Assembly: GCA_010030955.1 (NCBI GenBank)
Contig: RHBP01000053.1
Coordinates: 1 to 10,920, forward strand
DNA from: Synechococcaceae bacterium WBB_10_009
GTDB lineage: Bacteria; Cyanobacteriota; Cyanobacteriia; PCC-6307; Cyanobiaceae
Direction of reading: 5' to 3'
Length of the DNA stretch: 10,920 bases
The position numbers and the translations under genes are program-made. Of the stretch, positions 1 through 5,680 are shown one piece after another (position 1 is the first letter of the stretch; each line of letters begins with the position of its first letter). The notes beneath the pieces were generated by a model. It was not told the DNA's origin. It saw nothing but the letters and a program-made list of their open reading frames with translations, and searched no databases.

Positions 1-854
1 GCGGGAACGCCCAGCTTGTAGAGCTGGGTTTCCACGTCCTGCATGAACACCTGCACCCGCTCGGGGATGGCGCCGAAGTAGTGGTCGTCAAACTGCTGGC
101 CCTTGGCCGGCGGCGCGCCGAACAGGCTGCGGCCCGCCAGTTGCAGGTCGGGGCGCAGGGCCATGAAGGCGTTGTCCACCAGGAAGTACTCCTGCTCGGC
201 GCCGCAGCTGGAGCTGATGCGGGCCACCTCGGTTTCACCCAGCAGCCGCAGCAGCCGTTGGGCCTGGGCGTTGACGGCGGCGTTGGAGCGCAGCAGCGGG
301 GTTTTCTTGTCGAGGGCCTCGCCGGTCCAGCTCACGAACACCGTGGGGATGCAGAGGGTCACCCCGTTGGGGGTGCGCATCAACCAGGCGGGGCTGGTCA
401 CATCCCAGGCGGTGTAGCCGCGGGCCTCAAAGGTGGAGCGCAGGCCGCCGTTGGGGAAGGAGGAGCCATCGGGCTCGCCCTGCACCAGCAGCTTGCCGGT
501 GAACTCGGTGATCGCGCGGCCATCGGCCTTGGGCACGATGAAACCGTCGTGCTTCTCAGCGGTGAGGTTGGTGAGCGGATAGAAAACGTGGGCGTAGTAG
601 AGGGCCCCGTTGGCGGTGGCCCAATCCTTCATGGCGGCCGCCACGGTGTCGGCGATGGCGGGATCAAGCTTGCCGCCGTCGCGGATGGTCTTCTGGATCG
701 ACTTGAACACGCTGCGGGGCAGCGCCTCTTTCATGGTGTCGAGGCTGAAGACATCGCTGGCCCAGGTGTCCGCCAGGGGGGCGGGGGGCGCCACGGGCAC
801 CGGCTTGCGCCGCTGGATGGTCTGCAGGGCGGCGAAACGCTCGGCGCTGGGCAT
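1..854 (-). CDS. glnN: Glutamine synthetase type III, N-terminal part (left edge)
   Basis: Makes glutamine from glutamate, ammonia and ATP in the cytoplasm; GlnN is the long (about 720 aa) GS form that many cyanobacteria use under nitrogen starvation. About 284 codons are visible before the window edge. Family-typical stretches occur in order from the start: a D-V-F-S-L-D-T-M-K-E-A-L-P block near residues 35-50, then M-K-D-W-A followed shortly by a Y-P-L-T segment and T-A-E-K-H-D-G-F (about 80-110), then G-E-P-D-G-S-S-F-P-N-G-G-L-R-S-T-F-E-A-R-G (about 130-150). Most of the catalytic domain lies outside the window. The ATG at 854 is preferred; an in-frame GTG at 869 is possible, and neither has a clear Shine-Dalgarno sequence. 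The NtcA box at 906-919 and the separation from the upstream operon (stop at 953) indicate an independent, nitrogen-controlled transcript. Confidence 0.93.
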   Translation of the reverse strand, partial: MPSAERFAALQTIQRRKPVPVAPPAPLADTWASDVFSLDTMKEALPRSVFKSIQKTIRDGGKLDPAIADTVAAAMKDWATANGALYYAHVFYPLTNLTAEKHDGFIVPKADGRAITEFTGKLLVQGEPDGSSFPNGGLRSTFEARGYTAWDVTSPAWLMRTPNGVTLCIPTVFVSWTGEALDKKTPLLRSNAAVNAQAQRLLRLLGETEVARISSSCGAEQEYFLVDNAFMALRPDLQLAGRSLFGAPPAKGQQFDDHYFGAIPERVQVFMQDVETQLYKLGVP

Positions 855-905
855 GGCGACTTGTATCACTACAAACCATGCAACGCGGCCAAGGCGCGGC
901 TTTTG

Positions 906-919
906 GTATCAGCCGATAC
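906..919 (-). promoter_or_regulatory. NtcA-binding site (GTA-N8-TAC) upstream of glnN
   Basis: The 14 bases read GTA, eight bases, TAC, a perfect match to the NtcA palindrome of cyanobacteria. The site lies 51 bp before the glnN ATG and between genes. NtcA activates glnN in other cyanobacteria, so activation is the likely effect. A class II promoter would place a TAN3T -10 box about 22 bp downstream, near 883-875; only poor matches are seen there, so the -10 is not assigned. Confidence 0.85.
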
Positions 920-952
920 GTTTTCAGCGATCCGGTGGCTGCCGGCCTCGCC

Positions 953-1165
953 TCAGCTGCCGGGGTAGCGCAGGGTGCGCCAGTTGCCGCTGGTGGTGCT
1001 CACCTCCACGCCGATGGCCATCGGCTCGATGCGGCCGCTGACGCTCGACACGTTGGCGCCCCACCACTCCAGGGCATCGGACCAGGCGGCCTCGAGGGAT
1101 TCGTAGAGGTCGTCGAGCACCGGGTGGGGGGCGCCGCGGTGGTCGACCAGGCGGTATTGGGCCAT
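953..1165 (-). CDS. Small conserved-type protein A, paralog of 1629-1913
   Basis: A 70-residue soluble protein of unknown function. It starts MAQYRLVDHRG and carries two blocks shared with the protein at 1629-1913: Y-R-L-x-D-x-R-G-x-P-H-P-V-L-D near the N-terminus and a C-terminal G-x-E-x-S-T-x-S-G-x-W-R-T-L-R. A tryptophan-rich A-L-E-W segment lies between them. No signal peptide or membrane helix is seen. The ATG at 1165 is chosen because it begins just before the shared domain; a TTG at 1198 would add 11 unlike residues. It is the last gene of the minus-strand run, 34 bp after the membrane-protein gene. No function is recognised. The clear paralogy makes it very likely to be translated. 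Confidence 0.75.
   Translation of the reverse strand: MAQYRLVDHRGAPHPVLDDLYESLEAAWSDALEWWGANVSSVSGRIEPMAIGVEVSTTSGNWRTLRYPGS
965..1008. repeat. 44-bp direct repeat, copy 1 (partner 1665-1708)
   Basis: Bases 965-1008 and 1665-1708 agree at 40 of 44 positions and are exactly 700 bp apart. They encode the same C-terminal block (E-x-S-T-x-S-G-x-W-R-T-L-R) of the two paralogous small genes. The identity exceeds that of the rest of the two genes, which fits either recent gene conversion or strong constraint on this block. Confidence 0.85.
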
Positions 1166-1199
1166 GGCCGTAGGGATCGGGTGCTGGCCATGCTTCAAC

Positions 1200-1628
1200 T
1201 CAGGCCGGGGGGTTGTCTGTCGCAGTCGCTGCCATTTCGGCCGGGGGCAAGCTCCAGCGGATCAACAGCAGCAACTGCAGCACCCACAGGGCAGCGAGGC
1301 CCATGGCGGTGCTGCCCCGCTGGTGCGGCACCAACACCAGCCACACGATGCCGCCCGCCAGGGCCACCGCCAGCCCCAGCCCCAGGGCCACCAACGCCAC
1401 GGTGCGCCCCCAGCGGCGCCGGGCCAACAGGCCGCCACAGGCCACCAGCCCCAGCACCAGGGCCGGCAGCACCGCCGCCAGCCCCACCACCAGGCGGGCG
1501 GTGGCCAAGGGTCCAGGCAGCGCCACCGCCAGGGGCAGGCCGGCCAGGGCAGCACCATTGGCCAGCAGCCCCGCCCAGGCCAGGGGGCGATCCAGGCTGG
1601 GTGGGCGAAGCGCCGGGGCGCGCTGCAT
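1200..1628 (-). CDS. Hypothetical four-helix membrane protein
   Basis: A 142-residue protein dominated by hydrophobic Ala/Leu/Val/Gly stretches. Four membrane segments can be drawn, at about residues 17-37, 44-68, 73-101 and 107-124, with short loops and an R-R-R-W-G-R cluster between the second and third that would favour the cytoplasm. The N-terminus (M-Q-R-A-P) is basic, and the Ala/Thr/Pro-rich tail is polar. No catalytic motif or named family is recognised. The ATG at 1628 follows the stop codon of small protein B (TGA-ATG, no gap), so the two are probably translationally coupled. Small protein A follows 34 bp downstream. Lying between two paralogous small proteins suggests a shared membrane-linked role, which is inference only. 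Confidence 0.7.
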   Translation of the reverse strand: MQRAPALRPPSLDRPLAWAGLLANGAALAGLPLAVALPGPLATARLVVGLAAVLPALVLGLVACGGLLARRRWGRTVALVALGLGLAVALAGGIVWLVLVPHQRGSTAMGLAALWVLQLLLLIRWSLPPAEMAATATDNPPA

Positions 1629-1913
1629 TCAAACGTTGAGCGATCGCCACCCAGTGAAACCGGCGTGGCGCAGGGTGCGCCAGTCGCCGCTGGGGGTGCT
1701 CATCTCCAGACCCACGTGCAGGGCCAGCTGGCGCTCCTGCTCACGGGCATCGGCGTGGCCATCCAACAGCCCCTGCTGTTGCAACCACTCCAACGCGGCC
1801 TCCAGGGCCTGGTCGCGCCCTTCGAACAACTCATCGAGCACCGGATGGGGCAGACCGCGGGCATCGGTGAGCCGGTAGAGGCGGCCGTCGGCGGGGAAAC
1901 CGGAGTGCAGCAC
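1629..1913 (-). CDS. Small conserved-type protein B, paralog of 953-1165
   Basis: A 94-residue protein of unknown function. Residues from about 13 onward read Y-R-L-T-D-A-R-G-L-P-H-P-V-L-D-E-L, then a Gln/Leu-rich helical region about 20 residues longer than in protein A, then G-L-E-M-S-T-P-S-G-D-W-R-T-L-R and a short extra tail. The start is a GTG at 1913; no better in-frame ATG precedes the shared domain, so the first dozen residues are uncertain. The gene lies 84 bp after the pirin gene and its stop directly abuts the ATG of the membrane-protein gene, so it probably belongs to the same transcript. No transmembrane segment or known motif is present. Confidence 0.75.
   Translation of the reverse strand: MLHSGFPADGRLYRLTDARGLPHPVLDELFEGRDQALEAALEWLQQQGLLDGHADAREQERQLALHVGLEMSTPSGDWRTLRHAGFTGWRSLNV
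1640..1647. repeat. HIP1 octamer GCGATCGC
   Basis: One copy of the highly iterated palindrome typical of many cyanobacterial genomes, near the 3' end of the small protein B gene. It supports the taxonomic assignment; no function is implied. Confidence 0.7.
1665..1708. repeat. 44-bp direct repeat, copy 2 (partner 965-1008)
   Basis: Second copy of the repeat described at 965-1008, inside the gene for small protein B. Only four substitutions separate the copies, at 967/1667, 985/1685, 994/1694 and 1003/1703. Confidence 0.85.
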
Positions 1914-1997
1914 AGACGCTCCACCAGCCCTGGCAGTTTGGCCAAGCCCCGCTCCGGCGCCGGTGCTCCAGGCGACAGGCGGCCGTGCTCCCCCGGA

Positions 1998-2738
1998 TCA
2001 GGCGAGGGCAAACAGCAGCAGATCGGCCCCGGCATCACCGGCCTCCAGGGGCGCGGGGCCTGGGGCGGGCACGGGCCAGCCCAGCCCCAGCCCATCGCCC
2101 CGCCGCAGGCTCCAGGGCGCCCGCACCTCCCCGTTGATCAACTGCAGCCACACCCCTTCCGCCGCGTCCAGGAGCGGCGGCCACACCAACCGCTGCCCCG
2201 GCTCCAGCAGGCCGCGCCACAGCCGCACCGGCCGCGCAATCGCCATGGCCCCGCCGCGGCGTTCGGGGTCGAGCAGCGGGGTCCAGCGGCCGGCCTGCGG
2301 CGGGAAGGGGTGCTGTTCGTAGGCCGGAGGAAGGCCGTTGCTGCTGGGCTCGATCCAGATCTGCAGCAGGCGGCAGGGCCGATCGCCGCCATTGATTTCG
2401 CTGTGCACCACGCCGGTGCCGGCGCCCATGCGCTGCACCTCACCGGCCCGCAGCACCTCGGCATGGCCCATGGAATCGCGGTGGTGCAGCTCCCCCTCCA
2501 CCATCACCGTGATGATCTCCATGTCGCGGTGGGGGTGCATGCCAAAGCCCCGGCCCGCGGCGATGGTGTCGTCGTTGATCACCCGCAGGGGCCCGAAGCC
2601 CATCCAGGCCGGGTCGTGGTGGCCTGCAAACGAGAAGCTGTGCCAGCTGTCGAGCCAATCGAGCTGGCTGTGGAAGCGCTCAGCCGCGGGGCGATGCAAC
2701 GGCGCGTCGGGCCCTGGGGTCGCCATCGAAGCGCGCAT
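1998..2738 (-). CDS. Pirin family protein (bicupin, YhhW-like)
   Basis: About 246 residues, the usual length for bacterial pirins. The N-terminal cupin holds the family signature: G-M-H-P-H-R-D-M-E-I at about 66-75 and G-T-G-V-V-H-S-E at about 107-114. These give the expected metal ligands His68, His70, His112 and Glu114, so a metal-binding, quercetinase-type site looks intact. The C-terminal cupin (about 150-246) is degenerate, as is usual. Bacterial pirins are variously reported as quercetin dioxygenases or redox-responsive binding partners; the substrate here is unknown. ATG at 2738 is chosen; GTG at 2741 and ATG at 2726 are in frame, and none has a strong Shine-Dalgarno. It begins 3 bp after the flavin reductase stop, so it is co-transcribed with sqr and the reductase. 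Confidence 0.92.
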   Translation of the reverse strand: MRASMATPGPDAPLHRPAAERFHSQLDWLDSWHSFSFAGHHDPAWMGFGPLRVINDDTIAAGRGFGMHPHRDMEIITVMVEGELHHRDSMGHAEVLRAGEVQRMGAGTGVVHSEINGGDRPCRLLQIWIEPSSNGLPPAYEQHPFPPQAGRWTPLLDPERRGGAMAIARPVRLWRGLLEPGQRLVWPPLLDAAEGVWLQLINGEVRAPWSLRRGDGLGLGWPVPAPGPAPLEAGDAGADLLLFALA

Positions 2739-2741
2739 CAC

Positions 2742-3284
2742 TCAAAGCGAAAGGGGGTGCAGGTGGCGAAGGCGCCGCACGATGTCGTCGATGCTGTCGT
2801 CCTTGGCGGGCTGGTGGGCGTTGCTCACCAATTGACGGCCCACCACGTGGGCCCCGAGGTGGGCCAGCTGCAGCCGCAGGGCCGCCAGCACCGTGTGCCC
2901 CCCGCCACCGGAATGGGTGGCAATCGCCACGGGGCGCCCGTTGAACAGGGCGCGGAAATCATCGCCCTGCACCGACAGCCAGGCGATGGCACTGGTGAGC
3001 ACCGGTGGCGTTGAGCCGTTGTATTCCGGGGCGCAGATCACCCAGCGCTCCGCCGCCGCCAGCTGCTGCTGCAACCCCACCACACCGGGCGGGGTGCCGG
3101 CCGCCTGGGCCGCCGGGGTGTAGAGCGGCAGGTCGAGCGCCACCAGATCCAGCACGCTGGCCCGCAGGCCCAGAGCGGTGCCGGCCGCCGCAAACCGCTG
3201 CGCCAGCTTGAGGTTGTCACCGTTGCTGGCGGCGATCACCAGCAGATCCAGCGGTGCCACCGCGGTCGCGTCTGAGGTGCCCAT
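2742..3284 (-). CDS. NADPH-dependent FMN reductase family protein (flavodoxin-like fold)
   Basis: A 180-residue cytoplasmic flavoprotein of the FMN_red family, which reduces FMN, quinones or similar acceptors with NAD(P)H. Visible features are the N-terminal beta-strand and FMN-phosphate loop (L-L-V-I-A-A-S-N-G-D-N-L-K-L-A, about 14-28), the diagnostic A-P-E-Y-N-G-S-T-P-P-V-L-T-S-A-I-A-W-L (about 85-103), and H-S-G-G-G-G-H (124-130), which corresponds to the third flavin-contact loop. The loop at 19-22 has Asn-Gly-Asp where many members have Ser-x-Arg. The ATG at 3284 is chosen because it lies 2 bp after the sqr stop and just before the fold begins; the open frame extends upstream into sqr. 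It sits between sqr and pirin in one tight operon, so a role in electron or sulfur-redox balance is plausible. Its acceptor cannot be read from sequence. Confidence 0.9.
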   Translation of the reverse strand: MGTSDATAVAPLDLLVIAASNGDNLKLAQRFAAAGTALGLRASVLDLVALDLPLYTPAAQAAGTPPGVVGLQQQLAAAERWVICAPEYNGSTPPVLTSAIAWLSVQGDDFRALFNGRPVAIATHSGGGGHTVLAALRLQLAHLGAHVVGRQLVSNAHQPAKDDSIDDIVRRLRHLHPLSL

Positions 3285-3286
3285 GG

Positions 3287-4516
3287 TCAGTGGCTCACCC
3301 CGGGGATGAACTTGCGCTCGTGGTCGGCCCCCTTGAGCATGCGGTTCCAATACACCCAGGGCAGCACCGCCGTTTTCATCACCCACATGCTCCAGCGCTC
3401 CTGGGTGGGATCAAGCGGGAAGGAGGGCACCGGCTGCTGCTCGTAGTTGAACTCCGCCATGATCGTCTTGCCGTAGCCGGTGATCAACGGGCAGCAGCTG
3501 TAGCCGTCGTAGGCGCCGTCGCCCTGGCCACCATCCAGCTGGGCCAGCAGGTTGGTCACCAGCACCGGCGCCTGGCCGCGCACGGCGGCGGCGGTTTTGG
3601 AGTTGGGCATGCCGCTCACATCGCCGATGGCGAACACATTGGCGAAGCGCACGTGCTGCAGGGAGTGTTTGTCGACCTCCACAAACCCGCTGGCGGCGGC
3701 CAGGGGGCTCTGGGCCACCACATCCGGAGCGGCCATCGGCGGGGTGACATGCAGCAGCGCGTAGGGGATCACCTCCTCACGCGGCTCCTCGCCTTCTTTG
3801 CTCACCTTGAACACGGCCTCCTTGCTGGCGGCGCGCACCTCGGTGAGCACATGGCTGTAGCGGGCATCGATGCCCTTGCGCGCCACCACCTCCCGCAGCG
3901 GAGCGGCGTAGGTGGGCACCCCGAAGATGCCCGGGGTGGCGGTGGCATAGATCACCTTGCTGTTGGCGGCCAAGGCCGGATCGCGCTTGATGGCGTCGTC
4001 GGCCAGGTAGGCGATCTTCTGGGGGGCGCCGGGGCACTTGATCGGCATCGGCGGGCAGGTGAACACCGCATTGCCGCCTTGGAAGTGCTGAATGCACTCC
4101 CAGGTGTAGGCGGCGAACTCCTTGGCGTAGTTGCTGCACACGCCCCCCTGGCCCAACGCCTCCGGCAGCCCCTTGATGGCCTCCCAGCAGAGCTTCATGC
4201 CAGTGGCCACCACCAGGGCGTCGTAGGTGAGGGTTTGGCCGCCGGTGGTGGTCACCGTGTTGGTGGCCGGATCAAAGCCGGCGGCCCCGTCGCGGATCCA
4301 GCTGACGCCGGCGGGGATCAGGGAGGCTTCGTTGCGGCGGGTCTGCTCCAGGGTGAACAGGCCACCGCCCACCAGGGTCCAACCGGGTTGGTAGTAGTGA
4401 TCGCTGGAGGGCTCGAGGATCGCCACTTCCAGGCTGGGGCGGAAACGCTTCAGCCGCGCCGCCACGGTGATGCCGGCGGCACCACCGCCCACGATCAAAA
4501 CCTGGTGATGGGCCAT
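3287..4516 (-). CDS. sqr: Sulfide:quinone oxidoreductase, type II (SQOR/HMT2-like)
   Basis: A 409-residue membrane-associated FAD enzyme that oxidises sulfide and passes electrons to quinone. The first FAD motif V-L-I-V-G-G-G-A-A-G is at 7-16 and V-V-A-T-G at 102-106. Cys161 lies in K-C-P-G-A-P-Q-K and Cys342 in G-Y-S-C-C-P-L-I-T-G-Y (338-348); by comparison with mitochondrial SQOR these are the redox-active cysteine pair. The second FAD motif V-F-A-I-G-D-V-S-G-M-P-N-S-K-T-A-A-A is at 294-311. The C-terminal stretch around 374-394 (W-S-M-W-V-M-K ... W-V-Y-W-N-R-M-L) is amphipathic, as in the membrane anchor of the family. Extra cysteines at 154 and 341 sit beside both catalytic ones. ATG at 4516 directly precedes the FAD motif. 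It is first in the minus-strand operon and divergent from rubrerythrin across a palindrome. Confidence 0.95.
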   Translation of the reverse strand: MAHHQVLIVGGGAAGITVAARLKRFRPSLEVAILEPSSDHYYQPGWTLVGGGLFTLEQTRRNEASLIPAGVSWIRDGAAGFDPATNTVTTTGGQTLTYDALVVATGMKLCWEAIKGLPEALGQGGVCSNYAKEFAAYTWECIQHFQGGNAVFTCPPMPIKCPGAPQKIAYLADDAIKRDPALAANSKVIYATATPGIFGVPTYAAPLREVVARKGIDARYSHVLTEVRAASKEAVFKVSKEGEEPREEVIPYALLHVTPPMAAPDVVAQSPLAAASGFVEVDKHSLQHVRFANVFAIGDVSGMPNSKTAAAVRGQAPVLVTNLLAQLDGGQGDGAYDGYSCCPLITGYGKTIMAEFNYEQQPVPSFPLDPTQERWSMWVMKTAVLPWVYWNRMLKGADHERKFIPGVSH

Positions 4517-4580
4517 GGCGGCTGCTGCGCTGCGCACCCCAGATCTAACCAAACAGCAGGCACCTGGCCACGGCCAGCGC

Positions 4581-4609
4581 GGCTAAGTCGGACCAACTCC
4601 GACTTAGCC
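4581..4609. promoter_or_regulatory. Perfect inverted repeat, candidate operator between sqr and rubrerythrin
   Basis: Two perfectly complementary 12-bp arms (GGCTAAGTCGGA at 4581-4592 and its complement at 4598-4609) flank a 5-bp spacer. It lies in the 125-bp gap between two divergent genes, where no terminator is needed, 64 bp from the sqr start and 32 bp from the rubrerythrin start. This fits a dimeric repressor or activator site controlling one or both genes. The odd-length centre does not fit a Crp/NtcA even-spaced site. A 5'-UTR hairpin in the rubrerythrin mRNA is the alternative. The regulator is unknown; none is encoded beside it. Confidence 0.6.
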
Positions 4610-4641
4610 CATTAAGCTGGCGCCATCTGAAGGCATCCCCC

Positions 4642-5355
4642 ATGGACCTCTCCAAGCCCGGCACCCACGCCAACCTCGAAGCCGCCTTCGGCGGCGAGAG
4701 CATGGCCAACCGCAAATACCTGTTCTTCTCCGATGTGGCCAAGCAGCTGGGCCACAGCGAGCTGGCCAGGTTGTTCCGCGACACCGCCAACCAGGAAACC
4801 GAGCACGCCTTCGCCCACTTCCGCCTGCTGCACCCCGAGCTGGTGGTGGACGACCCGGCCGCCCTCAGCGACAGCCAGAAACAGGCGGTGCTGGCCCGCT
4901 GCCTGGAGCTGGCGATCGAGGGCGAAACCTACGAGTACACCACGATGTACCCGGAGTTTGCGGCCCAGGCCCGCACCGACCGCGACAGCGGGGCCGAGGC
5001 CGAATTCAGCGAGCAGATCGCGGAATCCCAGCAGCACGCCGGCGTGTTCCGCACCGCCGCCCGCAACTTCGGCCTGCTGGAGCCGGTGGAGCACCACCAC
5101 GCCGACCGCTACAGCGTGGCCCTGGAGGCCCTCAAGGGCGACGGCCTCCTCGGCGAAGCCCCCCAGCCGGTGCCGGGCCTGTGGATCTGCAAGGTGTGCG
5201 GCGTGATCTACAACCCCGCCGTGGGGGATCCGGATTCCGGCATCGCCGCCGGCACGCCCTTCGAGGCCATCCCCGACGGCTGGAGCTGCCCGATCTGCGG
5301 CACCCGCAAGGCCAACTTCATGCCCTACCGCCCGGCGGAACTTCAAGCCGCTTAA
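4642..5355 (+). CDS. rbr: Rubrerythrin with C-terminal rubredoxin domain
   Basis: A 237-residue cytoplasmic peroxide-scavenging non-haem iron protein. The N-terminal ferritin-like four-helix domain (about 10-150) carries the diiron ligand pattern: Glu19, Glu52-x-x-His55 (N-Q-E-T-E-H), Glu94 with E-G-E-T-Y-E-Y, and Glu128-x-x-x-His132. The C-terminal domain (about 180-230) is a rubredoxin, with Cys183-x-x-Cys186 and Cys216-P-x-Cys219 and the G-D-P-x-x-G-I and G-T-P-F-E motifs between them. That insert is longer than the short zinc-ribbon-like knuckle of classical rubrerythrins. The family reduces H2O2 with electrons supplied through the rubredoxin iron. ATG 4642 has a GAAGG Shine-Dalgarno at 4629-4633, 8 bases upstream. 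It is transcribed divergently from sqr. Confidence 0.94.
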   Translation: MDLSKPGTHANLEAAFGGESMANRKYLFFSDVAKQLGHSELARLFRDTANQETEHAFAHFRLLHPELVVDDPAALSDSQKQAVLARCLELAIEGETYEYTTMYPEFAAQARTDRDSGAEAEFSEQIAESQQHAGVFRTAARNFGLLEPVEHHHADRYSVALEALKGDGLLGEAPQPVPGLWICKVCGVIYNPAVGDPDSGIAAGTPFEAIPDGWSCPICGTRKANFMPYRPAELQAA

Positions 5356-5424
5356 CACCGTTGCCTGGGCAAGGGGCGGCTTTAGTGTGGGTTTCAAGAC
5401 AACACGCCTCCATCCCCCTCCGGA

Positions 5425-5625
5425 ATGGATCACGCCACTCCCGCCCCCGACAACCGGGCCGTGAACTCCGCCTCCAGCACCAGCCTCAAGTGGGGCAGCG
5501 ATGGCGAGTTGTCGGCGGTGGATCTGGCCCGCATCCTGGAGCGCCTTTCCGATGGCAGCCAGGCCACCGCTCCGCTCACCGAATGCATGCTGCCGAGCGC
5601 AGCCGACCACGCAGGGCTGGACTAA
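5425..5625 (+). CDS. Small hypothetical protein, 66 aa
   Basis: A short gene in the 325-bp space between rubrerythrin and the response regulator, starting ATG at 5425 and ending TAA at 5623-5625. The first 20 residues are Pro/Ser/Asn-rich and probably disordered. The middle (about 28-46, L-S-A-V-D-L-A-R-I-L-E-R-L) forms an amphipathic helix, and the C-terminus is acidic. Codon third positions are GC-rich like neighbouring genes and the composition is that of a normal soluble protein, unlike the Arg/Pro/Gly-rich shadows elsewhere. No Shine-Dalgarno is obvious and no family is recognised. It has the same direction as both neighbours and is followed by the hairpin at 5639-5658. Confidence 0.5.
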   Translation: MDHATPAPDNRAVNSASSTSLKWGSDGELSAVDLARILERLSDGSQATAPLTECMLPSAADHAGLD

Positions 5626-5638
5626 GGGCGGAGTGGCC

Positions 5639-5658
5639 CCTGTGTTCCGCAACACAGG
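5639..5658. promoter_or_regulatory. Perfect inverted repeat (8-bp arms) before the response regulator
   Basis: CCTGTGTT and its exact complement flank a CCGC tetranucleotide. The repeat lies 13 bp after the small-gene stop (5625) and 22 bp before the response-regulator ATG (5681). It could form an RNA hairpin, but no T-tract follows, so it is a poor intrinsic terminator. An operator or a 5'-leader structure for the regulator mRNA fits equally well. Confidence 0.5.
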
Positions 5659-5680
5659 CGCGCCCCACCAGAATTTGCCC

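Noticed and set aside
81..968. 295-codon plus-strand open frame over glnN
   Set aside because: Antisense of the GSIII coding sequence, which has unmistakable family motifs.
1164..3014. 616-codon open frame on the plus strand
   Set aside because: Antisense to five supported genes (membrane protein, small protein B, pirin, flavin reductase and others); product is Gln/His/Gly/Pro-rich with no fold. High GC leaves antisense frames open.
4544..4551. TCTAACCA, similar to one Pho-box octamer, upstream of sqr
   Set aside because: No second octamer at 11-bp spacing on either side; a lone half-site is not enough.
3254..4615. 453-codon plus-strand open frame over sqr
   Set aside because: Complete antisense of sqr, with a His/Gly/Ala-rich product and no motif.
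5361..5372. TTGCC-TG-GGCAA inverted repeat after rubrerythrin, considered as terminator
   Set aside because: Two-base loop, short arms and no T-tract; too weak to call.
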